Assembly (NCBI GenBank): GCA_965240325.2
Contig: OZ251239.1
Coordinates: 806,001-870,000 of the forward strand
Direction of reading: 5' to 3'
DNA: 64,000 nucleotides
Source of the DNA: Rebecca billardiae RCC1528
Lineage: Eukaryota > Haptophyta
Shown: in pieces, positions 52,601-61,397 of the stretch
Position numbering within the stretch: position 1 is the stretch's first letter
Layout of the letters: the number at the start of each line of letters is the position of its first letter
Notes under the pieces: model-generated
Databases searched by the model: none
What the model was told of the DNA's origin: nothing
The model's input: the letters and a program-made list of their open reading frames with translations, nothing else
Translations under genes and position numbers: made by a program

Positions 52601-54339
52601 AACTTGCGGGCGGCAGGCGACTGCACAGCGCAGCCGCTGCCGACTGCGTCCGGCGCCGACCGCGGCGTGCCGATGGGCTGCCGCACTGCCTCCGTGATCG
52701 CGTCTGCTGGAGCCGCGGCTGCGCTGGGGAGCAGCCCCACTGCCGAGCGCAGCAGCCTCCACGGAAGCACCACCTCGTCTTCGGGCAGCAACTGCATCAC
52801 GACGGGCCAGGTGGCGTGGGCTGACTTGGCGAGCCTGATCACGTGGCAGCGCCCGAGCCGGGACACGGACGCGCTTTTGAGCGCGCCACATGCGCGCGCG
52901 CGGAAGAAGGCGCGTGCGCCGCCGTGTGCGGCCTGCAACAGTACAGTGACGACGTCATGCGACTCGCCGTCGACGTGCACCTCGATGCGCGGCGCGCACG
53001 ATGCGTTGCCGTCAGCTGCTGGTGGCGTGATGTCGTCTGTGGCAATGCAGATGAACGCCTCGCTCTGGGTCTGCCACGTCTGGATCGAGACTTGGCACAG
53101 CTCGCGCAAGTCCGTCGGCGTGGCGGTCGCAGCAAGCGCCGCGCTGCTGTCGTCGTCAACGCCCTTCTTGTCGCGGGGGCTTGTCCACAGAGCGAGCGCG
53201 CGCGCCGTGCGCGCGCTCTCAAAGTGGACCGCCGCGCGGTCGACGAGCTGCAGGAGGCGGGCGCGGCCGCTGTCCGGTGCGCCTGCCTGCAGGGCCGACG
53301 GCTCCACGAGCAGGGCGCACGCCATGCGGAAGAGGTCGCGCTCTGTGACCAGCCCGTCGAACGCGGGGTGGACGAGGCCAACCTCCGGCCGGGCTGCGAG
53401 CATCGCCCTGTGCACGTACTCGCCGAGCAGCCGCGGCGCGCTGCCGCCGCCGGCCGCGAGCGATGCGCAGGCGAGCGCGAGGTTGACGTTGCAGCCGAGC
53501 ATGGCGCGCGTGGGCGCGTCCAGGTCCAGCCTCTCCTCGAGCAGGGCGAGGACGTGCGCAGCGACGGCCTCCGCGTCGCGCATCGGGCGGGCGGTCCCGA
53601 TCGGCGCCGTGCTCTCCTCACTCTCCTCGATGCCGCGCGCCACCCGGGCGGCGCGCTGCACGCTGGGCGCGAGCAGCCCCGAGACCAGCGCCTCGAGCAG
53701 GTCCTCAGCGCGCTCACGCGCCACCAGGGGGCGGAGCACGCACTCGAGGGGAGACGCGCCGGGCTGCCGGTCCACGCTGTACGCCAGGCGCGAGACCAGC
53801 CGCGCCAGACTGTCGTGCTTGTGCTGCACGGTGCGGAGGAGCGGCCGCACCGCCGGCAGAGCGCTCACACTCAGCGCGCGCAGGACGAGCCGCTCGCGTG
53901 CGCCGCGCGCGCCTTCGTCCGCGCGCGCGGAAGCGCGCATGACGAATCCGTCGAGCACGCTCTCGGGTACGATGTGTTCGGCTCCGCACTCAGCCGTATG
54001 CCGAAGCGCTGCCGATCCGCCGCGGGGTATGGGCAAGGGCGAGGCGTGAGAGATTGCGCGCGCGCCGGCGCGAGCCGCACGTGTGCGCATGCGCATGCGC
54101 GACGCAGAATGCGCTGCGTGCACACGCCGGCGAGACGCGCACGTCGCGCGCACCGATGGATGCCATGAGCTGCGCCTCAAGTAGCAGCCCTCGGCAGTCG
54201 AGCCCGTTCACGGCGCGCAGCAGCCGCTCGGCGCAGACCGCAATGTCGTCGAGCCCGCGCGCCTCCGAGTCGAGGCGCGCGCGTAGGGCAGCCTCGAACG
54301 CGTCGAGCGCGTCGAGCGCGTCGGAGATCTTGCGCTCAT
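49675..54339 (-). CDS. TRF4/TUTase-like nucleotidyltransferase with long N-terminal region (5' end unresolved)
   Basis: Seven exons join in phase on the minus strand: 54154-54339, 52036-54008, 50782-51887, 50510-50660, 50282-50360, 49981-50148, 49675-49829 (at least 1,272 aa). At least one more 5' exon is needed. Exons 1-2 encode about 720 helical residues of unknown family. The C-terminal exons read as a non-canonical poly(A) polymerase: LSPQAELVVVGPWAMD (catalytic-fold strand), LREEFPVVFRPMLIYMQCLL (matches the family's P.LRPLvlvLKqfL), ILPMGATIALVGTFLRH, DLSGAIIRAARWFATPAFFL and VCIHDPR, which is the terminal DP.....N segment of these enzymes. The usual GS and DxD signatures are altered (GP, and DAD at an odd spacing), so activity is uncertain and it may be a pseudo-enzyme. 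None of its ORFs alone shows this; the joins do. Confidence 0.6.
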
Positions 54340-55175
54340 CTGCTCACGCGCGCACAATGCACGCGCGTCGGCCCGCGCGAGACACCGTCATCGGCTACGC
54401 CCGTGCGCTGCGCGCGCACCTGTGAGCGAGCTGCCTCGCGGAAGCGCGCGCACGCGCGCAGCGCCGCGCAGCCTGGGCGTGGAGCCAGCGGGCATCCCGG
54501 CCCTCGGGCTGTCGCCAGAGTCGATTCTGCGCCGCGCAGGTGGCGCGCGCTCCTCCACGGCGCGCACGCACCCTCTTTTTGCGCCATCTGCGCGCGAGAT
54601 GGCATGACGCGCGAGCGCGGTTGGCTTTCGCGCGCTCGATCCGAGCGGCCGCCGCTTGGCGCGAAAAAAAGCTGCTGGATGATTGAAGGCCCATGATTGA
54701 ACCCCCTTGGATGGCCATAGTGAGATTTTAGCATGAGATTTGCTGGAGTGAGCAGAAGTCCGGAGCCATCTCTCATCCAGAGTCCGGATGGGTCATGGGT
54801 GGTCGTCACAATTATTGCCGAGTGAGCTCTTGGCCTTGTCAGTGGCCACCACCCGACTCTCCCGTAATCAGACGGTAAGTGTGTGTATATAGAGAGTGTG
54901 ACGATGACGGCGCGTGTGATGATGTGGCGCTGCCTAGCGCCCGAGACGGCGGGGGCCAGGCGGCCAGCTAGGCGTCGGGCCGCCGCCGGCGCATCGGACG
55001 ACCCAGCCCCAGACCGCGCCGGTGGTGCGGCGCGCCGCAGGCCGCACGCAGCGCCGAGGGACCGTCGGCCCCACGCCACGCGCGCCGCCGATCGCAGCCA
55101 GCTGGCGGGGGCGCGCGCGGCTTCGACGAGCGTCCGCGCCCACCAGCAGCGCGGCGAGCCGCGGCATCGCCGCGC
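54340..55175. other. 5' flank of the TRF4-like gene, exon(s) not resolved
   Basis: A minus-strand frame near 54570-54690 begins MGLQSSSSFFSRQAAAARIE and runs into a GTGCGT donor-like site. It could be the first exon of the TRF4-like gene. A CAG/GTGCGC site near 54420 could bound another exon. Phase does not settle either. 54700-54900 is lower GC. Confidence 0.35.
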
Positions 55176-56652
55176 TCAGCCCGTTTTGATGCGCCGGCCG
55201 ATCTGCGCTTTGTAGCCGGCCGTGATGGCGGCGACCGAGCGCCTCGCGCCGCAGTTGTTGCACTGCATGAAGTAGAGCCGGTTCTCCTTGTGCAGGTCGG
55301 TGTCGGGGCTCTTGCAGCTCGAGCACATCACGTACTCCGAGACGTACTTGCGGATCACGTGCTCGACGGCCTTGGGCTGGAAGCGGCCCTTGATCACCAT
55401 CCGGTTGCTCCCGTCGATCGAGCCGGTCGTGCCGAGCTCGGCGAGCATGAAGTTGAACACGTGCTCGCCCGTGCGCCGCATCGCCTTGCAGATCTCGGGG
55501 AAGTTGATGAAGACGACCTTCTTCGCGCCGTCGCGCACCACCTGCGGCGGCTTCATCACGAACCGCTTGCGGTCGCCCGCGAGCTCCGGGTTGTTCGCGT
55601 GCAGCAGCTGGAACATGCGCTGCAGCAGCTCCTCGTACTTGTAGTCGCGCTCGACGCCGCCAATGTTGATGTGCGTGCCCGCGACCGCAGGCGTCTCGCC
55701 CTCGAACGTCACGCCCATGTCGTCGCCGTCCTCCGCGCCGGCGGGCAGCGGGATGTCGGCGCCGTCGTCGTCCCCCATCCCGTCCTCGCCGTCCTCGTCG
55801 TCGTCGTCCGTCTTCTTCTTCTTCTTCTTCTTCTGCGCGGCGCAGCGGCGCCGCGCAGCGCGCGGCATGGCGCGGAGACGCGCGGGGTCGGCCGCCCGCC
55901 TCCAGGCCTCGCGCGCGCCCGCACGGCGCACGGGCGTGCGCAGTGCGGGCACATGGCGCGCCGCGCGGCACGGCGGGGCACGCACCTTCTTCTTCGCCCC
56001 GAGGTCGAAGCCGTCGCCGTCCTCGTCTCCCGCGTCCGCATCCCCCGCGTCGGCGTCCTCAGCGGCGGCAGCGGCGCCGTCCTCGTCCTCGTCCGTCTTC
56101 TTCTTGCCGCCCTTCTTCTTCTTCTTCAGCTTGAGGCTCAGCTCGGCGTCGTCGTCGCCGTCGCCGCCATCGCCCGCATCCTCGTCCTTCTCCTTCGAAG
56201 GCGCCTCGGCGCCGGCGTCCTCCTCGCCCGCGGTGGCCGCAGGCTTCTTCTTCTGCGCACACGGCACGCCACGCGCCGCGCGCACAGAGCACGCGGGCGG
56301 TGCGCGCATGAGCACCCGCACGCGCAGACGTGGCGCGCCATGGGCGCACGCGCGCAGCGCGGGGTGGTGTGCGCAGGTGCGCAGGCGCAATGGCGCACCT
56401 TCTGCGCGCGTGACCCGTCGCGCGTCCGTCGTGCATCGGTGGGGCAGCCCAGCGCGACGCGAGCGCCGCCGCGCGCGCGGGGGAGCAGCGACGCGACACT
56501 CAGGCACCGCGGCTGCTGGCACCACACCCGCGCGCGCCGGCTCGGCGGGACGGTTGGGTTGGCGCGCGCGGCACACATCCGCGCGCACGACGCACCTTCT
56601 TCTTCATGCCCAGGTCGAACGTCTCGGGCAGCTCATCGCCGTCGTCGGCCAT
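55176..56652 (-). CDS. EIF2S2: Translation initiation factor eIF2 beta subunit
   Basis: Three exons, complement of 56596-56652, 55986-56252 and 55176-55832, all phase 0, give 326 aa. The factor is part of the eIF2 GTPase complex that brings initiator tRNA to the 40S ribosome. The N-terminal half has the Lys blocks (K-boxes) that in other eukaryotes bind eIF5 and eIF2B-epsilon, separated by acidic runs. Both introns fall exactly inside lysine runs (KKK/KKK). The C-terminal core is conserved: ELLQRMFQLLHANNPE, KRFVMKPPQVVRDGAKKVVF, NFMLAELGTTGSIDG, and the zinc finger C278-x2-C281-x17-C299-x2-C302, followed by the terminal GRRIKTG. Its length is close to human eIF2-beta (333 aa). Reading through the introns would insert Arg-rich junk. 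Confidence 0.96.
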
Positions 56653-56888
56653 GGTGGCACGCGTGGATGGCGACTGGGCGTGTCCCAGTGTCCGCCTGAC
56701 CGCCTCACGTCGACTGCTCACCACCCGGCACGATGGCGGCCACTGAACCTGGTCCGGGCTCAAGGGAAACTCGTTCCCGGATGCACAGCTGTGGCCTGCG
56801 AGTTTGAGCTGGCTCAGGCTCTCAAGAGCTGCACAGCCTGCGCTGCTTGCGCGCGCGCGGGCGGTCGCACACTTTCGGCCCGCCCGGT

Positions 56889-58466
56889 ATGCACGCCGGC
56901 GAGGGCCCGCGAGTCGAGGAGGTCACGCAGGCCGCGCTCGGCGCTGCGGGGGCGCCCGCGTGTGCCGACGCGGCCGCCGCCTCGCCGCCCGGCCCCACCC
57001 AGCCGGGCGGCGCGGAGCACCGCGGCGCGGAGCGCGGTGCGGCGGGCGCGGCGCCGGACGAGCTGCCGGCGGGCGCGGAGGCGGTGCTCGCCGCTCTGTC
57101 GGCGCAGGATCGCGAGACGGTGCTCGGTGAGCTGCGTGGCCTCCCGCCGGACGAGCAGGCCCGGAGGCTGGCGCAGGTCGAGGCCATGCTCGCCAGCGCG
57201 GGCGCGGATGTCGCTGAGCGCGGCGGCGACTCGTCCGTGCCCGACGCCGAGCTGCCGACCGAGGAGGAGCTGGCGGAGGCGTGGGCGCAGATCTTCGAGG
57301 ACCTCTCGGACGAGGACCGGAAGATGATCTCGGAGGCGCTGCAGGGCAAGAGCCTGCGCGAGCGCTTCGAGTTCCTGCTCGAGGTCGAGGAGCAGCTCGC
57401 GTCGCACGGCGTGGGCGCGGAGCACCAGCCGGCCGAGCCCGAGGGCGGCGCGCGCAGGCGGGGCGCCGGGCGCGAGGATGCGCACGAGGACGACGCGGAC
57501 CTCGATCCGCTCCCGTTCGAGCAGCTCCGCGCGCGCTGGGCGGCCGTCTTCGACTGTCTCTGCGCCTCCGACCGGCAGCGGCTGCTCGCGACGATTGACG
57601 ACGAGGACGCGCACGGCCAGACCAGCCTGCTGCTCGCGGTCGAGGCGCGCATCCGAGAGCCCGACTTCGTGCCGGGCGCGTCCATCCTGCACGACGACGA
57701 CGACGACGGCGGCGGTGGCGATGACGCCGACGCCGACGACGAGAGCGTGCAGATGTCCGAGGTGTGGGACACCATCTACTCGATGGGGCCGCACGAGCTG
57801 CACTCTGAGTTTGACGCATGCTTCAACCTGCTGCTCGAGCGCACACAGCCCAGCGCGGCCGCGGACGAGGACGCGGCGCGGCTGCGCGACGAGTGGGAGC
57901 ACTCGGACCTCGCCGGGCGCAAGGAGCTCCTCTTCCAGCTCATCTTCTACCTTAACAAGCACGCGCGCAGCCCGGTCGATGACGAGGAGGACGAGGCGGC
58001 AGCGGGCGCTGACGCGGCGGCCGACGCCGAGCGGTGCGGCGCGGGGCGGGCCGGCGCCACCGCTGGCTCGCCTGCCGCTGCGCCGCTGGCGAGCGGCGGC
58101 AGCGGGGGGGCTGGGCGTCCGGGCGTGGGCCGTGCAAACGCGCCGCCGCGCGACGCGCGCATCGGCGACTCTGCGAGCATGCGCCAGCGCGCGGCTGCGC
58201 ACGGCCGGCGCGATGCGGGCTCGGGCGCGGCAGGCGCAGGGCCGGTGCGCGGCGCCGGCACGGCGCCGGGCAAGCGCACGCGCGTGGGCGGCAGCGGTGC
58301 GCGCCGCGGCGTGCTCGGCCTCGTTGTTGGCGTGGTGCTGGCGGTGGTGGCGGCGCTGTTCGTCCTGCGCGGACGGGGCGCGCGGCTTGGCGCCAGCGTG
58401 GACTCGGACGGGCCTGCCGGCTTTGGCCCCGACCCCGGCTTCTTTGCCGACGAGGAGGATGCCTGA
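56889..58466 (+). CDS. Acidic helical-repeat protein with C-terminal transmembrane anchor
   Basis: 525 aa from the Met at 56889 (another in-frame Met at 56847). I do not recognise a family. Three or four repeats of about 45 aa share the pattern LSxxDRxxI...L.......R...LL.VEExL (AALSAQDRETVLGELRG; FEDLSDEDRKMISEALQG, then FEFLLEVEEQLAS; FDCLCASDRQRLLATIDD, then LLLAVEARIRE), and the last repeat ends LAGRKELLFQLIFYLNKHAR. Asp-rich linkers separate them. A single hydrophobic helix (VLGLVVGVVLAVVAALFVL) starts about 60 residues from the C-terminus and is preceded by Arg/Gly-rich sequence. The topology suggests a tail-anchored or type I protein with its repeats in the cytosol. Upstream it is divergent from eIF2-beta with about 236 bp between start codons. 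Confidence 0.6.
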   Translation: MHAGEGPRVEEVTQAALGAAGAPACADAAAASPPGPTQPGGAEHRGAERGAAGAAPDELPAGAEAVLAALSAQDRETVLGELRGLPPDEQARRLAQVEAMLASAGADVAERGGDSSVPDAELPTEEELAEAWAQIFEDLSDEDRKMISEALQGKSLRERFEFLLEVEEQLASHGVGAEHQPAEPEGGARRRGAGREDAHEDDADLDPLPFEQLRARWAAVFDCLCASDRQRLLATIDDEDAHGQTSLLLAVEARIREPDFVPGASILHDDDDDGGGGDDADADDESVQMSEVWDTIYSMGPHELHSEFDACFNLLLERTQPSAAADEDAARLRDEWEHSDLAGRKELLFQLIFYLNKHARSPVDDEEDEAAAGADAAADAERCGAGRAGATAGSPAAAPLASGGSGGAGRPGVGRANAPPRDARIGDSASMRQRAAAHGRRDAGSGAAGAGPVRGAGTAPGKRTRVGGSGARRGVLGLVVGVVLAVVAALFVLRGRGARLGASVDSDGPAGFGPDPGFFADEEDA

Positions 58467-59444
58467 GACTGAGTGAGAGCTGCGTGCTGCGTGCGTGCTG
58501 CACCGGCAGGTCTGCAGCGCGCGGCGGCAGCGGCTCGTGCGACGCCCGGGCCACTCGCATCTTGCCACATGCGATGAGAGCGCATGCTCCGGGTCCGGCG
58601 CGTGCCGACGGTCACGACGGTGCCGTTACGACAGTGATGCGTCTGCCGACGTGGGCGCATGCAGTCTGCAGACGCATCAAGCTGATGTCGTAACGGTAAC
58701 GCCCTCGAAGTCCGGAACGGAGTACCGGACCGTAACGGCCCGCCGCGGCGCGGGCTCCCGCGGTTCCGGCCCCGCCGGGTCCGCCGGCGGTCGGGTGCCA
58801 GCGGCCCGCGGCCTGACGGCAGACGGGCCGGCGCGCTGATTTAATTATTATAATTTAATAATATGACCGCGTTCCGCGGTCCTTTTCCGTAGAACGAACG
58901 TAGTTCGGGGCCCGCGGTGGCGGTGCACCCTCCGTCGCAGTCGTCTATTGACAGACCAGTTGCATGCCCGTACAACTAGACTCCAGCGGCGCGCCGCTGC
59001 GCCCCGGCGCCGGCGCCGCGGGCGCGGGCCCATCGCAGCCGCCGGCGCGGCGCCCGGATTGTGTACAGGCGGATGCGACGAGGCGTGATCGACGAATGAG
59101 CGCGACTCCACGTGCACGCCAGGCCACGTGCAGCTGACAGCCAGGGAACACTGTGCGGGGCCGCGGATTCGTTCGGGCCGCTGCTGCTGACCGCGCTGTC
59201 TGTCGACAGTGTCGTCACCGCGCGCCGCGGCAGCGCCAGGAGTAGTCAGTAGATGATTTGCACTGGTCCGAGTAGGGTTCGACCAGCGCCTGCGCGACGG
59301 CCGACAGGCGGGCGCGAGGCGTGATCGACGCATGAGCGCAACTCTATCTACGCGGAGCTGACAGCCAGAGGGAGCACTGTGTGTGCCGAGGTGCGAGGGC
59401 ACCGGTGATCGTTATTTCGCGCGCCGCGCGTGCACTGCACGGGG

Positions 59445-59960
59445 TCACGGGGTGACACACCTCGGTCGGGCTCGGCACGCGTCGCAGAGGCACGGCCAGC
59501 TCTGGGGACGTCGCGCACCACCGTCGCCCGCGCCGCAGCTCGTCCTCCTAGGTCCGCCCGTCCAGCGCTGCAGACAGACTCGCCGGCGCGGGCCGAGAGT
59601 GAGTGCCGCAAAGCGGCTGCCAGCTGTTGGGCCGGGTGAGGAGGAGGGAGGGAGCTGGCCTGCGGGGCGCGTGGTGAAGTCGGTGATCAGCCGCGCCGCG
59701 CTCCCCCTGCCGAGTGCGCCATCGTCCTCCAGCACGGTGCGGACCTTGCCAAGGATGTTGTAGATCGATCGGCGCGGCACGCAGTACTTCACCGCCGCAG
59801 AGCCCACGTCATGCTTGCGCCTCACGACTGAGATGGCAGCAGCAATGCTCGAGAGCGTGTTATTGCCCCCTTTCGTCGTCACTGCCCCTGAGTCGCGCAG
59901 CATGTTCAACACGCGGAGAGCGCAGTCCTGGTCTGTGTCGCCCATCGATGTGCGTCGCAA
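59445..59960 (-). pseudogene. Helix-turn-helix ORF, possible transposase remnant
   Basis: A 171-aa ORF. The first 90 residues are a plausible DNA-binding module: NTLSSIAAAISVVRRKHDVG, then SAAVKYCVPRRSIYNILGKV, with a Psq/Tc1-like helix-turn-helix pattern (A...Y.VPR.siy). The following LEDDGALGRGSAARLITDF looks like the linker before a transposase catalytic domain. After about residue 100 the frame becomes Pro/Arg-rich and unconvincing, so it is probably truncated or frameshifted. No DDE residues are visible nearby. A host transcription factor is the alternative. Confidence 0.4.
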
Positions 59961-60020
59961 GGCACTCCCTTGGACAGGCTCCGCAGTTGACGACCTCTTT
60001 CACCTCGGCACGTGCCTGTT

Positions 60021-60315
60021 GTAGCTCTCTGATCAAGAACTAGTGCCTTGCGTGCCGGGTAGCTCTCTGATCAGTAGGTTACGACGCGGTGGACTCATTC
60101 TCCTGATGGCTCATTGATGAATACCATTTGTCGTCACGAAGCGGTGGATTCGTTCTCCTGATGGCTCCTTGATGAATGTAGCTCTCTGATCAAGAACTAG
60201 TGCCTTGCGTGTCGGGTAGCTCTCTGATCATTCATTCTCCTGATGGCTCATTGATGAATACCATTTGTCGTCACGAAGCGGTGGATTCGTTCTCCTGATG
60301 GCTCCTTGATGAATA
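60021..60315. repeat. Compound tandem repeat, two units of about 140-155 bp
   Basis: Each unit begins GTAGCTCTCTGATCAAGAAC and ends GGATTCGTTCTCCTGATGGCTCCTTGATGAAT. Within a unit, GTAGCTCTCTGATCA and TTCTCCTGATGGCTC each occur twice. The units differ by a small internal deletion. Confidence 0.9.
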
Positions 60316-60829
60316 CCATTTGTCAGATGGCGACGATCAGGTAACGAGTGGTATGATAAAGAGTCCGGTCACACGCGACCCGCTTCCTCTGCAATCCCAG
60401 CTTTCGGCATACGCGGGTACGATACATTATGGCCCGCGGTGAAGATAAATACGATGAGAGTCGTTGCGGCGGCGGCCGGCGAGGCCATATTTATTTTACT
60501 ATGGTCACACATGAACGAGAGTCTACCCACAATTACCCTGCCTGGCACACTTGGGCGCGGGTTTCGTTGATGGCCTCTGAATACAAAAGAGCCGGGCGCG
60601 ACCTTTTTCGACGAGGATGCACCTGTAAGGGAGTCTCAACATTCGAAACTCGGTCTCCTCCAGCCCTGAAAATCGTCCCCCGTCCCTTTTTTCTTTGACG
60701 ATCAAAGATCTTTTTGAAACGTGGTTCGGGCCCGCTGGTGCGGGCTCCACGCTGCGCGCTCCGCCCTGCACCGCGGGCCATAAGCCGATGAGCCGATTGT
60801 CAATCAGCGGCGTTGGCGTTGTCCGCCGT

Positions 60830-60890
60830 TATATATATATATATATATAATATATTATATATATATATATATTATATATATATATATATA
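60830..60890. repeat. (TA)n tract
   Basis: About 60 bp of near-pure TA/AT dinucleotides. Confidence 0.95.
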
Positions 60891-61397
60891 GCGTTTTAAG
60901 CCCGCCGCGCGCAATAATAATCATCGCCGATATACGAATGTTGGCCTAGCTTATTACAGTCGTATATATATATAGGCCTAGAAGTAGCGCGCAGTAAAAA
61001 AAGTTACTGTAGAGTTAGACATCATCACTTAGACAGTCAGAGACCGAGATGATTTAGACTCTGATGACGATATGAGTAATATACTACGACGACTCAATAA
61101 GAGATAGAGATATACGACGATATCGAGTAGACTGTGGAGGAGTGTGGAGAGACGGACGACGGAGCCACGCGAGGCCGAGAGACTAGAGTAACTCACTCAG
61201 TAAGAGAGAATAATTATCAATATATATATATGCTGCATGATGGATGATTGATGCGCTTAGAGAGTGAGTCAACTCAGCTACATCAGCGAGCGCATGATGA
61301 GCAGTCATGACGAGTGCATCATATGGCCAGCATGTTCATGAACGATTGAACGTCACTCGACGACCTCGTCAGCGGTCTGACATGACTGACAGCGGAC

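Larger units (their letters stand above)
58467..61397. other. Repeat-rich gap with transposase-like fragment
   Basis: No intact gene. An imperfect hairpin at 58621-58704 has arms GTTACGACA.TGATGCGTCTGC and its complement. Two related segments, 59077-59160 and 59313-59390, share GAGGCGTGATCGACG.ATGAGCGC and CAGCTGACAGCCAG. A helix-turn-helix ORF, a tandem repeat and a (TA)n tract are listed separately. 60900-61380 is low GC and simple in sequence. Confidence 0.55.

Noticed and set aside
60021-60315. CRISPR-like appearance of repeated 15-bp motifs
   Set aside because: Repeats are unequal, spacers are repeated as well, and the genome is eukaryotic; a compound tandem repeat explains it.
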